IMG/VR virus record: IMGVR_UViG_3300047477_000098
Coordinates: 1-62,712 of that record
Reading direction: 5' to 3' (one strand)
From: a virus
DNA length: 62,712 nucleotides
Part shown: positions 41,919-50,974 of the stretch, piece after piece
Layout of the letters: the number at the start of each line of letters is the position of its first letter
How positions within the stretch are numbered: the stretch's first letter is position 1
Notes under the pieces: model-generated
Told to the model about the DNA's origin: nothing
What the model saw: the letters and a program-made list of their open reading frames with translations, nothing else
The model's database searches: none
Program-made: the position numbers and the translations under genes

Positions 41919-42371
41919 ATGAAAAAAAAGAAACCCTCCAATGAAAAGGTAGTTCTGGAAGATGAAAAGCGACCAGAAATTAATATCTTCACTCATTGGA
42001 AAAATCTAACTCAGCAGAAAGAAGGATTCAATTCTTCTGACCCTGAGATAGAATCGACATACATCCCGTTTATGATTAATAGAATGGCGTCTTCAATAAA
42101 CGCCATTCTTCCTTTAGTGGCAGAAATGGATAGATTTCCAGACATTCCTAAAGATGCACACCACAGATTTTATGAATCTCTCCTACCAAAAGCTTTTATA
42201 AAAACTACTTGGTATAAGAAACCTAAAAATACTAAAGAAGAAGCCGAGAATAAAGATTTGATTGGTGAATACTTTGAGTTTGGTAAAAGAGATATGGAAC
42301 TGGCTCTGAAGATTATGACTCCAGAAGATATTGAAAAAATTAAAAGAAAGTTCGGAGGAACTAGAAAGTGA
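41919..42371 (+). CDS. 62: Clamp loader small subunit (gp62-like)
   Basis: 150 residues. The segments YIPFMINRMASSINAILPLV, AEMDRFPDIPKDAHHRFYES and MELALKIMTPEDIEKIKRKF fit the small-subunit family of T4-like phages, where NR.LS, a Pro-Asp-hP motif and a final LTPEQ-like helix are usual. It complements gp44. It is separated from gp44 by four unrelated genes and a membrane protein, whereas in T4 the two are adjacent. Confidence 0.72.
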   Translation: MKKKKPSNEKVVLEDEKRPEINIFTHWKNLTQQKEGFNSSDPEIESTYIPFMINRMASSINAILPLVAEMDRFPDIPKDAHHRFYESLLPKAFIKTTWYKKPKNTKEEAENKDLIGEYFEFGKRDMELALKIMTPEDIEKIKRKFGGTRK

Positions 42372-42886
42372 TATATCCAAAAGAATACTATGTTCCAGTA
42401 GTTGTTAAGAACCGAGACTACTTGATCGGTTTCTTAGATGCTATGGCAGCAATTGCACCTATACTTGATGTTGATTATACTGCATTAGACTCTATGCGTT
42501 TTACTGATGTATTACCAGATGGACAGCGCAGAAGAAATCTCACAGCACAAGAGATTATCAATTCATTAGATACGACTGATTCCAAGAACTGTGTCACTGA
42601 ACAAGTTACAACTAAGCAGATGGAAGCTGAAGAAATACCTTATCTCGAAGTCAACTGTGCTTGCGGCAACTATCTGAAGTTTAATCATCCTATGGAGCTT
42701 CCCAAAGTTACAAGAAAGTGTGAGTTGTGCGGTAACGTATTGATTGACTACACTGGTCACGACCAAGATGATTATATGTATGATGGTGACATGGCACGCA
42801 TGATGATTGGTTATGAGATTGATGAAGATGAGTACGAGGAAGATGATGATGAAATGGATGAAGATGACGACGATGATGAGGACTAA
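42368..42886 (+). CDS. Zinc-ribbon protein with acidic tail
   Basis: 172 residues, GTG start with GTGA overlap. A zinc ribbon is seen: VNCACGNYLKFN and RKCELCGNVLID (CxC...CxxC). The last 30 residues are almost only Asp and Glu (DEDEYEEDDDEMDEDDDD). In T4 the gene after 62 is regA, but no RegA similarity was seen. Acidic tails often mimic DNA or bind basic proteins. Confidence 0.6.
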   Translation: MIYPKEYYVPVVVKNRDYLIGFLDAMAAIAPILDVDYTALDSMRFTDVLPDGQRRRNLTAQEIINSLDTTDSKNCVTEQVTTKQMEAEEIPYLEVNCACGNYLKFNHPMELPKVTRKCELCGNVLIDYTGHDQDDYMYDGDMARMMIGYEIDEDEYEEDDDEMDEDDDDDED

Positions 42887-42889
42887 ATA
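42882..42889 (+). promoter_or_regulatory. Late-type promoter box ACTAAATA
   Basis: 20 nt before ATG 42909; the stop TAA of the preceding gene forms part of it. AAAAGGA is the ribosome-binding site. Confidence 0.65.
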
Positions 42890-42908
42890 ATTAAAAAGGA
42901 AAACGCCA

Positions 42909-45203
42909 ATGTTTAAGGATTATTACGAATCTAATCGTGCCAGGCAGTTAAGCAGACTGGATGAGACTCTTTCAATTTTAGCTGAAGCTGATGATGGTGG
43001 TTTTGCTGATAGAAAATCCATCACTCAGAAAGACTTTCATGGTAAAACACTACGTCTAACAGAAGCTGGCTTCAAAGCTTTATTTAAATATCCGCTTGAG
43101 AAGTCTGGTGATCCACTTCCTGACTTTGCTGACACATTCTCTTTGATTGATGTTAAGTCGACAGATGGAAAACAGACTTTAGAATCATATAAATCGGAAG
43201 GTGCTTATAAAAGAATTATAGCATACTCTACGGATCATGCTACCTTTAGAGAATTGCCAAATGACTTTGTGGATATTCCTAGAGATTACTTTAAGGAATT
43301 CATGAGTAAGAGCCCGGACTCGGAAATCTATCAGTTCGCTAACAAGTTTTATTGGGATAAGAATTTGACAGATGCTGAGAATAAGGAAAGAGGTGCTCTA
43401 AAGTCTGACAGCATAAATCACATCCGTGTGACCAGAGAAGATGCTATCGCAACTTTGAAGTTCGGCGCTGAGAAAGTTGGACTTAAGTACGGCATTTACA
43501 CTCTTCTTGATGAAGATACTGACATGATATATCAGATCATCTATCCTGCTGCCAGAGAAGCTGTTAAAATTGGATTCATGTTCAATGTGCATGAAGGTGC
43601 AACTTCTGGTGGAAAGCTCAAAATTAAAGGATCTACACAGGAGAATGAAACCCATACACTTCTTGGATTCTACTATGATGCTGAAGAATTGAAAAAGAAG
43701 ATTGACACTTTCCGTGAAAGAAATGCTGATGTTAAAGATGAAGATTTAGCAAGCGATGAACAGTTTCAAAAACTTATTGAACCTTACACAGACGCGCTTC
43801 ACTCATCCAAGGAGTTTAATAATAAATCAAGCTGGATCATAAAAGATCACAAAACTTGGGGTTATGAAGCTTGGTATACAACACTGGCGTATGGAATCCC
43901 TGCAACAAAGTTCCACAAGGAAATTGTTAAGTTCTCTCCAGTTAATATTGTTTGCAAGAGTATTACAGAATACAGAGATCTTGAAGAACAGTTGATGAAG
44001 TATGGAGAGAATAAGATCAAGCGTTCTACAGTTGACGCATTAGTATCATCTGTTCCTGCAGCAGAACTTCTCAAACTTATGAATCTTCCGTCAACAACAC
44101 TTCATGGAAATGCTTCAGAAGGTTATGTTACTGTCAATAAAGACGGTATGGTTGTTGCAAAGTATTATCAGCTATCTTTGAAAACAAAGGATACTGATCA
44201 ACTTGGTAGAGCACAGACGTCTCTCAGTAAGAAGTATAAGTTTGCTGCAGATGCCTCTAAGATGTTTGAATCAACTAATGAAGCTGACATCTATGATGCT
44301 ATTCTAAAGGAAGGATTGATTAGCAAACTTTCTTCAGCAGCGAAGAGTGGATTGGAAGTTCTGAAGAAACTCGGAAAAGAACAATTCCAGAAACTCCTTA
44401 GCTTGACATCCAAGTTGAAGAGCTGGTCATCTAAACTTCTTTCCGGAATAAAGACATACACTGAAGCAAATCTTAGCCGTCTTGCTACTGAATTGTTTGG
44501 ACTTCCTTTAACTGAAGCCCGTAATGAAGATATTGCTCGGGTAATCGCACAAATAATGAGTCTTGATGAAAAGGGTAAGATTGCTAAATACAAGATTGCC
44601 AATAGCAAGATTCAGAATTCTTTGGTTGCCATTAAGAAATCTTCATTCACAAAACACTGTGATTTGATGTATAACGTACCTGCACACGTTGACAAGTATG
44701 ATGAGAATCTGTTCCTAAGACAGCTATTCAATTTCGCATTCCTGGAATCCATTAAGAATCTAGTCATCAGGAATGTTGATCAGAAACACATGGAAGAATA
44801 TGTTGATGAGTTGGTAGATATGTACACAGACTCCATCTTTGGAACAACAGCTCTACCTGTCTGGAGATTGTACAGTAACAAGGGACTTGAGGATTCTAAG
44901 ACTCCTTGGGAATATCTCGGAACTAAAGCTACACAGAAAGATTACAGAACAAAAAACATTCTGAACAATATGTCAGGAAATGATATTCCATTAACAGTTA
45001 TCAAAGGTACTTCTGTGAAGGGTGGTTATCATCACTTCTATCTTTATACCTTAACTCAACTTGTAGACTCAGATGGAGCATTCGCACCTATGTATATGGA
45101 GTTCGCACACTCATATCAGAAGTCGGATTTGTCTCCAGAGTTTAGAGGAACAACCCAAGTTTCTGGTCCAATTGTAGATAAGACAGACGACAGCGCAGAG
45201 TAA
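42909..45203 (+). CDS. Large hypothetical protein, candidate internal virion protein
   Basis: 764 residues, no recognised family. The leader of about 26 residues holds LDE/T (17-20) and LAE/A (24-27), sites of the (L/I)xE form. The remainder is a mix of charged helical segments, with a hydrophobic/Leu-rich helical stretch around residues 470-510 (EGLISKLSSAAKSGLEVLKK and LLSLTSKLKSWSSKLLSG), which might contact membranes. It is the longest gene of the late-type set. An injected virion protein is the leading guess; no enzyme motif was seen. Confidence 0.58.
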   Translation: MFKDYYESNRARQLSRLDETLSILAEADDGGFADRKSITQKDFHGKTLRLTEAGFKALFKYPLEKSGDPLPDFADTFSLIDVKSTDGKQTLESYKSEGAYKRIIAYSTDHATFRELPNDFVDIPRDYFKEFMSKSPDSEIYQFANKFYWDKNLTDAENKERGALKSDSINHIRVTREDAIATLKFGAEKVGLKYGIYTLLDEDTDMIYQIIYPAAREAVKIGFMFNVHEGATSGGKLKIKGSTQENETHTLLGFYYDAEELKKKIDTFRERNADVKDEDLASDEQFQKLIEPYTDALHSSKEFNNKSSWIIKDHKTWGYEAWYTTLAYGIPATKFHKEIVKFSPVNIVCKSITEYRDLEEQLMKYGENKIKRSTVDALVSSVPAAELLKLMNLPSTTLHGNASEGYVTVNKDGMVVAKYYQLSLKTKDTDQLGRAQTSLSKKYKFAADASKMFESTNEADIYDAILKEGLISKLSSAAKSGLEVLKKLGKEQFQKLLSLTSKLKSWSSKLLSGIKTYTEANLSRLATELFGLPLTEARNEDIARVIAQIMSLDEKGKIAKYKIANSKIQNSLVAIKKSSFTKHCDLMYNVPAHVDKYDENLFLRQLFNFAFLESIKNLVIRNVDQKHMEEYVDELVDMYTDSIFGTTALPVWRLYSNKGLEDSKTPWEYLGTKATQKDYRTKNILNNMSGNDIPLTVIKGTSVKGGYHHFYLYTLTQLVDSDGAFAPMYMEFAHSYQKSDLSPEFRGTTQVSGPIVDKTDDSAE

Positions 45204-45228
45204 TAGAATACATAATAGTGGTAGATAA

Positions 45229-45259
45229 AGAGCTGACTAATCATCAGCTCTTCTTTTTT
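45229..45259 (+). terminator. Rho-independent terminator
   Basis: AGAGCTGA, loop CTAATCA, TCAGCTCT, then TCTTTTTT. It ends the 42909 unit. Confidence 0.8.
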
Positions 45260-45268
45260 GGAGAAAAT

Positions 45269-45886
45269 ATGAAAGTAGTTGTGTTAATATCTGGTAAGAT
45301 GCGGTCCGGTAAGAATACTTTTGCAGATATGTTAATTGATGAGATGTCAAAATATACTGATAAGAAAGTCACATTTGATTATTTTGCAAAGCCTGTTAAG
45401 GATCAATGTAAAGATGTTTTTAGAAACCTTACAAATTATCTTAATGATGTTTCTAAAGATGTCGGTGCTAAATGCTTGTACACAGATGATGATAATTGGT
45501 ACGAAGATAAGAATGATATTACAAGGATTCTTCTTCAGACTTATGCCACAGATATCTTCAGAGATAAGGTCGATGAGTTCTATTGGGCTAAGACTATGAA
45601 GGAAAAGCTTGAGAAGTCCGAGCAAGATGTAATCCTTATCACCGATTGGAGATTCAAAAATGAAGCTCTTATCATTGAAGACAGTAAAGAATACAAGACT
45701 TTGAAGATAAGGATTGATCGGCCAGAATTATTCATTCCTTATTCCGAAATAACTCAACACCAATCTGAAGTCGATCTTGATGATTATGAGGACTTTGATA
45801 TTTCTGTATTGAACACATCCTTTGAATCTTTAAGAAACTCAACTTTACAGTTGATGCAAGTCATCAGTCTTTACGGAACTGTGTGA
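45269..45886 (+). CDS. 1: Deoxynucleoside monophosphate kinase (T4 gp1-like)
   Basis: 205 residues from ATG 45269 with GGAG upstream; a longer frame from 45218 crosses the terminator. P-loop VVLISGKMRSGKNTFADML at the N-terminus, then ILLQTYATDIFRDKVDEFYW, which matches the R...LQ...D..R....W region of T4 gp1, and VILITDWRFKNEA. Phosphorylates dNMPs to dNDPs for DNA synthesis. Confidence 0.85.
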   Translation: MKVVVLISGKMRSGKNTFADMLIDEMSKYTDKKVTFDYFAKPVKDQCKDVFRNLTNYLNDVSKDVGAKCLYTDDDNWYEDKNDITRILLQTYATDIFRDKVDEFYWAKTMKEKLEKSEQDVILITDWRFKNEALIIEDSKEYKTLKIRIDRPELFIPYSEITQHQSEVDLDDYEDFDISVLNTSFESLRNSTLQLMQVISLYGTV

Positions 45887-46269
45887 ACCTATTAAAGGTC
45901 GAACGGATGTATCTCATGGATGCGACTTATAGAAGGTCCATGAGACGTTCTTTTAGTATTAATGTTCCATACAATATGTTGATTGGATTGGACGTTTATG
46001 ATGAAGTTACTGAAGAACATTTGGAATATATTAAAAAGAATGTTCACGAACTGGAACAAATGCAAGTTCACACCACATTATTTGGAGATGTCGGTACAAC
46101 ATTCAAGTATAAATTGAAAAACATCAACAGATCAAATCCAAAAGATGATTTTGATTTTTATAAAAATCTAGTAAATAACGAGACAAGTATCTTAATATCC
46201 TCTCTGAGCGATGATCTTCTGATAAGAGAATGGTCTAAGATATTCATCCATCTTTTCAAACTGGAGTAA
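45883..46269 (+). CDS. Hypothetical protein
   Basis: 128 residues by GTG 45883 (GTGA overlap). ATG 45907, with AAAGG before it, is an equally good start and gives 120 residues. No family recognised. Confidence 0.55.
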   Translation: MNLLKVERMYLMDATYRRSMRRSFSINVPYNMLIGLDVYDEVTEEHLEYIKKNVHELEQMQVHTTLFGDVGTTFKYKLKNINRSNPKDDFDFYKNLVNNETSILISSLSDDLLIREWSKIFIHLFKLE

Positions 46270-46271
46270 TC

Positions 46272-47465
46272 ATGTCCCTCACTGCACCAATAGATATAAC
46301 AATCCTACAGACATTGAAGAAATATATACCGTCTGTGGAAGTTTATCTTGTAGGTGGTGCAGTGAGGGATTATTTTATGTCCAGGAAAAGCAAGGACAGA
46401 GATTACGTCATTATCAATGCAACCATTCATCAGATATCTGAAGCAATCTCTTCAATAGGTATTGTGAAAGAAGTCGGTAAGTCATTCGGTATTGTTAAAG
46501 CAGTTATAGACGGTGAAGAGTTTGACTTTGCAATTCCTAGAACAGAAGTTAGTACAGGAACTGGTCATCAAGATTTCTTGGTAGTAACAGGTGGTGTAAC
46601 TCTTCTTGAAGACCTTTCAAGAAGAGATTTTACAATGAATGCCATAGCATATAACATAGAAACTGAAACATTTATTGATCCGTTTGATGGAGTTGCATCT
46701 ATCAAAGGGAAATATATAAAGTTCTGCGGCACTCCTCTTAACAGATATACCGAAGATCCTTTGAGATTGCTTAGGTTAATTCAATTTGCACACCGATTTG
46801 ATATGACCATGCATCTTTCCGACAAACTTCCTTTGGGTCTATTGTCTACAGTTTCAAAGGAACGTGTGTATGAGGAATACAAGAAAATGTTCTTGAAAGG
46901 AACTCACGTTTGTAAGTCCCATCACATATTCAAAACTGTATTAGGAAGGAACATTCACAATGAACTGTTTGGTGTAAATCAATACATACCTGGTGATATT
47001 GAAGTAATTCCAGTATCAGAATTATCTGAAGATGATGTGGTGAACACTTACTTGGTCGCAATGTTCTTATACAACGGAACGTATACCAATATGTGTGTTA
47101 CAAATGATAACGCCGACCATATTGGAATGGCAAGACGTATCCACAGAATAACAAGAGGAAGAGAACAGTTTGATCCCATACACTTTAAGAACAAGGTGTT
47201 GGTGAAAAGTGTTAGAAATATCTTTAGACGGTTTGAGATGTTATCTGATGTTGCTAAGGTGGCAGCACACATCTTCAACACACCTACTACAATAAAAGAA
47301 CTTGACATAACTGGTGACGAACTTATATCACTTGGTATTGTCAATCAGCAAATTGGAATCTTAGTCCGAGAGGTATCTGTAAAAATGTATTGGGAAACTA
47401 TGGAAAATACCAACGAAGCCATTCTTGAATACATAAATGGTTCAAAGGAAGATGATGAAGTTTAG
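46272..47465 (+). CDS. CCA-adding/poly(A) polymerase-type tRNA nucleotidyltransferase
   Basis: 397 residues. Class II nucleotidyltransferase head: VYLVGGAVRDYFM, DRDYVII (metal-binding DxD), SRRDFTMNAIAYN, IDPFDGVASIKG and RYTEDPLRLLRLIQF. These are the signature motifs of CCA-adding enzymes, which rebuild tRNA 3' ends. It suggests the phage repairs host tRNAs cut or trimmed by defences; no tRNA gene was found in the window. Confidence 0.9.
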   Translation: MSLTAPIDITILQTLKKYIPSVEVYLVGGAVRDYFMSRKSKDRDYVIINATIHQISEAISSIGIVKEVGKSFGIVKAVIDGEEFDFAIPRTEVSTGTGHQDFLVVTGGVTLLEDLSRRDFTMNAIAYNIETETFIDPFDGVASIKGKYIKFCGTPLNRYTEDPLRLLRLIQFAHRFDMTMHLSDKLPLGLLSTVSKERVYEEYKKMFLKGTHVCKSHHIFKTVLGRNIHNELFGVNQYIPGDIEVIPVSELSEDDVVNTYLVAMFLYNGTYTNMCVTNDNADHIGMARRIHRITRGREQFDPIHFKNKVLVKSVRNIFRRFEMLSDVAKVAAHIFNTPTTIKELDITGDELISLGIVNQQIGILVREVSVKMYWETMENTNEAILEYINGSKEDDEV

Positions 47466-48258
47466 TGAACAGCATAGTGCTGACGAATACTTTATTTGCA
47501 ATGAGCAGTTGTCATACGCTGTAGATGGTCTTATGACGTTTACTGTGTTTGTTAAACATAAGACTACAGATGTTGTGTCAACAGCATATTATACAGAAAC
47601 TACAAACAACAAGGAACTGTTCGACAAGCGTGTTTTGGACTATTGGGCATATGTTCGTAACAGTGTTTCTGAGAGTGACAATCTTTCCGAAATTATACCT
47701 TGGGTGTTAGGAAGAATATATCCACCAGAACCAAAAGTTAATTATCTGACCCAAGAATATCACGTTCTTGAACAAGTGTTCCGAGATTTTGATTTTAAGA
47801 CTGAACACTTGTTGGGAATATATAATCATTTTAAAATGAACCTGCCGGATTCAGATATGCACAATTTGGCACAAGAACAATATGATGTCATTTTCAATGG
47901 TATGGATGATGCCGATTTGTGCCTAAAAGGAAATACTAAATGTAAATTGTATTCCGGAGTTTCAAAGGAAGAATATGCTACACATCCTAAAAGATTGTAT
48001 TGGGCGGTGCTCGATTTCTATATTCTGTGGATGAAAGAGAAAGTGGATCTGAAAAAAGCTTTTGTGGAACATTACTTGTCATTGGTATGTCATTTCAAAT
48101 ATGATGGATCACGAGAACAAGTTTTTGAATACATTAGAAATTATATCAGAGATAATGATATTGTATGGAATAAGCCATCAAAGATATATAAAGATTATAC
48201 CATTAAAACTATAGATCAATATTTCAAAGAATGTCAGCAAAATAAAATTACTGCATAA
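47455..48258 (+). CDS. Hypothetical protein
   Basis: 267 residues from ATG 47455; ATGs at 47437 and 47452 are also possible, with AAAGGA at 47443-47448. It overlaps the CCA-type gene. No recognised domain. Aromatic-rich segments such as FYILWMKEKVDLKKAFVEHY and a helical C-terminus are visible. Its stop TAA belongs to a late-type box. Confidence 0.6.
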   Translation: MKFSEQHSADEYFICNEQLSYAVDGLMTFTVFVKHKTTDVVSTAYYTETTNNKELFDKRVLDYWAYVRNSVSESDNLSEIIPWVLGRIYPPEPKVNYLTQEYHVLEQVFRDFDFKTEHLLGIYNHFKMNLPDSDMHNLAQEQYDVIFNGMDDADLCLKGNTKCKLYSGVSKEEYATHPKRLYWAVLDFYILWMKEKVDLKKAFVEHYLSLVCHFKYDGSREQVFEYIRNYIRDNDIVWNKPSKIYKDYTIKTIDQYFKECQQNKITA

Positions 48259-48261
48259 ATA
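48254..48261 (+). promoter_or_regulatory. Late-type promoter box CATAAATA
   Basis: 22 nt before ATG 48284; TAA of the preceding stop is shared. Confidence 0.65.
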
Positions 48262-48283
48262 TTTCTAAAGAGGAACTATAAAA

Positions 48284-48730
48284 ATGGATACAAGAAGTTT
48301 GGCCAATTACCTTCTTAGTGAAGGAATGGAATCTTTGGAAGAGAATGTTGTAATTGACTTTATTGCAAATGCAGGAATGGCATTGACTCTCGGAGCTATT
48401 GCTTGGAATAGACTCAAGAATGCTGATGAGAAGACTGTTGGTGAAATGATTATCGACAGAATTGCTGAGCTTAAAAAGGATAAGAACCTTGAAGGCAAGT
48501 CTCCTTTTGAGAGAGTTCAGTATAAGTTGTCAAGAGCAGTTGAGAAGTCTGGTGATTTCATGTATAATGTTTTCGAGGATCTCACCGCAAAGAAACTCAC
48601 ACCGGAAGCAGTTGCTGAAAAGGTCAATAAGAAAATTAAGTTTGACGAAGAAGAGCAGAAGTCTTTGCACGATTACTTGGTTTCCGTTTCTAAGAAATTG
48701 AACAACATGAAACGGTTGACAAATTATTGA
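48284..48730 (+). CDS. Candidate internal virion protein
   Basis: 148 residues. The leader MDTRSLANYLLSEGMESLEE has LSE/G (11-14) and LEE/N (18-21). The body is helical and Lys/Glu-rich, with one weakly hydrophobic segment near residues 26-42 (DFIANAGMALTLGAIAW). Behind a late-type box and before a strong terminator, so a single-gene late unit. Confidence 0.6.
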   Translation: MDTRSLANYLLSEGMESLEENVVIDFIANAGMALTLGAIAWNRLKNADEKTVGEMIIDRIAELKKDKNLEGKSPFERVQYKLSRAVEKSGDFMYNVFEDLTAKKLTPEAVAEKVNKKIKFDEEEQKSLHDYLVSVSKKLNNMKRLTNY

Positions 48731-48780
48731 GCTGACAAAAAGAAAATAGATTTTCTCAAAAAGTAAATTCAAATAATATA

Positions 48781-48811
48781 AGAGTAGCTCCAACGAGTTA
48801 CTCTTTTTTTG
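48781..48811 (+). terminator. Rho-independent terminator
   Basis: AGAGTAGCTC, CAAC loop, GAGTTACTCT (one G-T pair), then TTTTTTT. The 171-bp gap 48731-48901 also holds a smaller hairpin near 48850-48878 and the TGTCTCAAA element, but no gene. Confidence 0.85.
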
Positions 48812-48901
48812 TGTCTCAAAGCAAAAAGCCACAAACAAAGAAAGAGATATTGAAAAATCATTTTTCAAATATATCAAATAGCATACTAACGAAAGCACAA
48901 T

Positions 48902-49432
48902 ATGGACGACAAAACAAAATACTTCTTCATAAGTGCTTCTGGCACAAAGATGATGGACATCAGCGCCTCTTTGGGAAATGATGACCAAGATGAGATTGAA
49001 AAGCTAATCGGTAAAGCTACTGGTAAGCCGGAGATTAACAAGATCCCTGTGTCTGCAACTCAGACTATGGTTATCAAGTCTCCTACTGGTATGTTTGTCC
49101 CTGCAGCAATTGAATCTACCATCAAGAATCAGTATGGACTTGACTCGGCATCTATCGTGTTTGTCAGAGAAATGACTAAGGAAGAGTTCGATTTCAACCA
49201 AAGCGTTATAGAGGAGATGAGCAAACCAAAGCCTCTCAAGTATAATGTTAAGGAAGAGATTGAAGATATGATTGGTCGCATATCGACTGGTGATTTGAAA
49301 GTTGTTAATGACCTTCGCCCAGACTTTGCTTCCTCAGAAGAGGAAAAGGATCTACTTGACCTTGGTCTTCCTATGAACTTGTTTGATGAGTCTGGTCTTT
49401 GGGAAGATTCCGAAGACAAAGGTGAAGAATAA
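48902..49432 (+). CDS. Hypothetical protein
   Basis: 176 residues. Acidic C-terminus (LWEDSEDKGEE); the N-terminal half is beta-rich with KIPVSATQTMVIKSPTG. No family recognised. TAATG-coupled to the FmdB-like gene. Confidence 0.6.
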   Translation: MDDKTKYFFISASGTKMMDISASLGNDDQDEIEKLIGKATGKPEINKIPVSATQTMVIKSPTGMFVPAAIESTIKNQYGLDSASIVFVREMTKEEFDFNQSVIEEMSKPKPLKYNVKEEIEDMIGRISTGDLKVVNDLRPDFASSEEEKDLLDLGLPMNLFDESGLWEDSEDKGEE

Positions 49433-49686
49433 TGCCGATTTACGAGTATGGCTGTGCTAAATGTAAGCACATTGAAGAGATTTTCTTTAACAAACCCATT
49501 GCTGATGTTGTAGACCCTATAACTTGTCCAGAGTGTGGTTCGGAAGAATATACAAGACTTATATCAAAATCTACCTTTGATGTCCCTGGTGGGTCTATGT
49601 ATGAAGGTAAGAGAAATTGGAAGAAGAATCTTAACACTTATCAGCAAGCTGACGTGTTAATGAATGAGAATGTAAATCCTTACTAA
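49432..49686 (+). CDS. FmdB-family zinc ribbon protein
   Basis: 84 residues. MPIYEYGCAKCKH and ITCPECGSEE form the FmdB-type zinc ribbon; the tail is polar. FmdB-like proteins are proposed regulators, with no established role in phages. Confidence 0.85.
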   Translation: MPIYEYGCAKCKHIEEIFFNKPIADVVDPITCPECGSEEYTRLISKSTFDVPGGSMYEGKRNWKKNLNTYQQADVLMNENVNPY

Positions 49687-49708
49687 TTTTGGCCCGAGAT
49701 TAGTAATT

Positions 49709-49714
49709 TATAAT
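49709..49714 (+). promoter_or_regulatory. Possible -10 TATAAT upstream of the HAD gene
   Basis: TATAAT without extended TG and without a TTG hexamer at 17 bp; weak compared with the five others. Confidence 0.3.
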
Positions 49715-49746
49715 GTGGGCGAACACAAAAACAAACTGAGAATATA

Positions 49747-50361
49747 ATGACACGAAATCTTGACCAAGTAGTTGCTTCGATCCGTAAGACCAAGCAGCTT
49801 CGCATTGGCGTAGATATTGACAACACCCTCATTCACATTCCTGTGATTGAGTATATCAACCGGAAGTATGGCGCAGATTACAAGTATTCTGACTTTACTG
49901 AATGGAGTCTCGCAAACTTCCCACGAGAGATCGCTGAAGATGTTCAGCGTCAGTTTCTCAACCCAGACTTTATGTGTCGGGCACGTGGTTACATCTGGTC
50001 GTATCCCACGATTCGTGACTGGCATGCTGCAGGACACAAGCTATATGCTGTGACCCGTAGACATCCTTGCTTGATTCGTGACACCAAGATTCAAGTCGAG
50101 AAAGAGTTTCCTGGAATGTTTGAAGATTACTTCTTCGTCAGTCCTTCGGATTCCAAGGCTCGTCTCTTGAAGAAGGTCGATGCAGACATTCATATTGATG
50201 ACTGGGATGTTGATGATTCCATCTTCTCCGGAATCAAGACTTGGTTGATTACTAACGAGTACACGCATTACAATCACGGCATGCGGATCAATCCTCGTTA
50301 CAATCAAGCACTCGGACTTCAGTACGTTAAGCTGGATGAGAAGAAGTGGAAAACCAAGTAA
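49747..50361 (+). CDS. HAD-family phosphatase (5'-nucleotidase-like)
   Basis: 204 residues. HAD motif I is IGVDIDNTLIHIP; KARLLKKVDADIHIDDWDVD is motifs III-IV. The pattern is that of 5'(3')-deoxyribonucleotidases, which would balance nucleotide pools. Codon use from here to about 53 kb is richer in C/G-ending codons than in the rest of the window. Confidence 0.75.
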   Translation: MTRNLDQVVASIRKTKQLRIGVDIDNTLIHIPVIEYINRKYGADYKYSDFTEWSLANFPREIAEDVQRQFLNPDFMCRARGYIWSYPTIRDWHAAGHKLYAVTRRHPCLIRDTKIQVEKEFPGMFEDYFFVSPSDSKARLLKKVDADIHIDDWDVDDSIFSGIKTWLITNEYTHYNHGMRINPRYNQALGLQYVKLDEKKWKTK

Positions 50362-50558
50362 TCCTTTATGTAGCTGGGATCCAAACCCTTCTACTATTGT
50401 TCATGGGTTATGTTCTTTATGTCACCAATGTAAAAATTGAGGAATATAAAGAAACTTTGACCAAACTCGAAACCGCAGTAAACAACAACCATAAGGAAGA
50501 TTCTATCCTTATGAAAGAAATCGCAATCATCATCCGACGTTTAGTCGAGAGCATCTGA
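50346..50558 (+). CDS. Small single-helix membrane protein
   Basis: 70 residues from GTG 50346, inside the end of the HAD gene. One transmembrane helix (residues about 5-27, VILYVAGIQTLLLLFMGYVL) followed by a charged coiled-coil-like tail. Could be a holin or spanin component or a membrane anchor; nothing decides. Confidence 0.55.
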   Translation: MENQVILYVAGIQTLLLLFMGYVLYVTNVKIEEYKETLTKLETAVNNNHKEDSILMKEIAIIIRRLVESI

Positions 50559-50569
50559 AAGAATAAATC

Positions 50570-50974
50570 ATGGCAAGCATTAAAGAGTTTATTGACATCA
50601 TCGACCACACCCCTCTTTCTCAGGCTATCCTCCTGAAGGGTATCCACGGCGTCGGCAAGTCGGAATCCATCAAGTCCTACATGGAAGCTCGTGGATATCG
50701 AATGGTTACGTTGTTCCTTGGTCAGGCAGCTGACGCTGGTGACATCATCGGTCTTCCTACCCGAATCGCCAAGAAGGATCCTCAGACTGGTGAAGAGTAT
50801 TTCATCACTGACTTCGCTCCTCCCAAGTGGTGGCCGGTGGACATGAATGAAAATGTCGTTATCTTCCTTGACGAAATCAATCGTGGTAAGCCCGAAATCA
50901 TGCAGTGTGTGATGGATATGGCAAGTTGTCTGGCCGTTCTCTTCCCGAGAACACTCGCATCATCGCCGCTATGA
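50570..50974 (+). CDS. MoxR-like AAA ATPase, N-terminal part (frameshifted)
   Basis: 134 residues. Walker A is GIHGVGKS (24-31), Walker B is VVIFLDEINRG. After VMDMAS the reading turns to CLAVLFPRTLASSPL and stops, while the expected continuation KLSGRSLPENT is found in another frame starting at 50905. It is the first part of a broken gene; the paired VWA gene follows. See the 50905 entry. Confidence 0.8.
   Translation: MASIKEFIDIIDHTPLSQAILLKGIHGVGKSESIKSYMEARGYRMVTLFLGQAADAGDIIGLPTRIAKKDPQTGEEYFITDFAPPKWWPVDMNENVVIFLDEINRGKPEIMQCVMDMASCLAVLFPRTLASSPL

Noticed and set aside
42368-42886. RegA translational repressor, by position after gp62
   Set aside because: The protein has a zinc ribbon and a poly-acidic tail and shows no RegA pattern.
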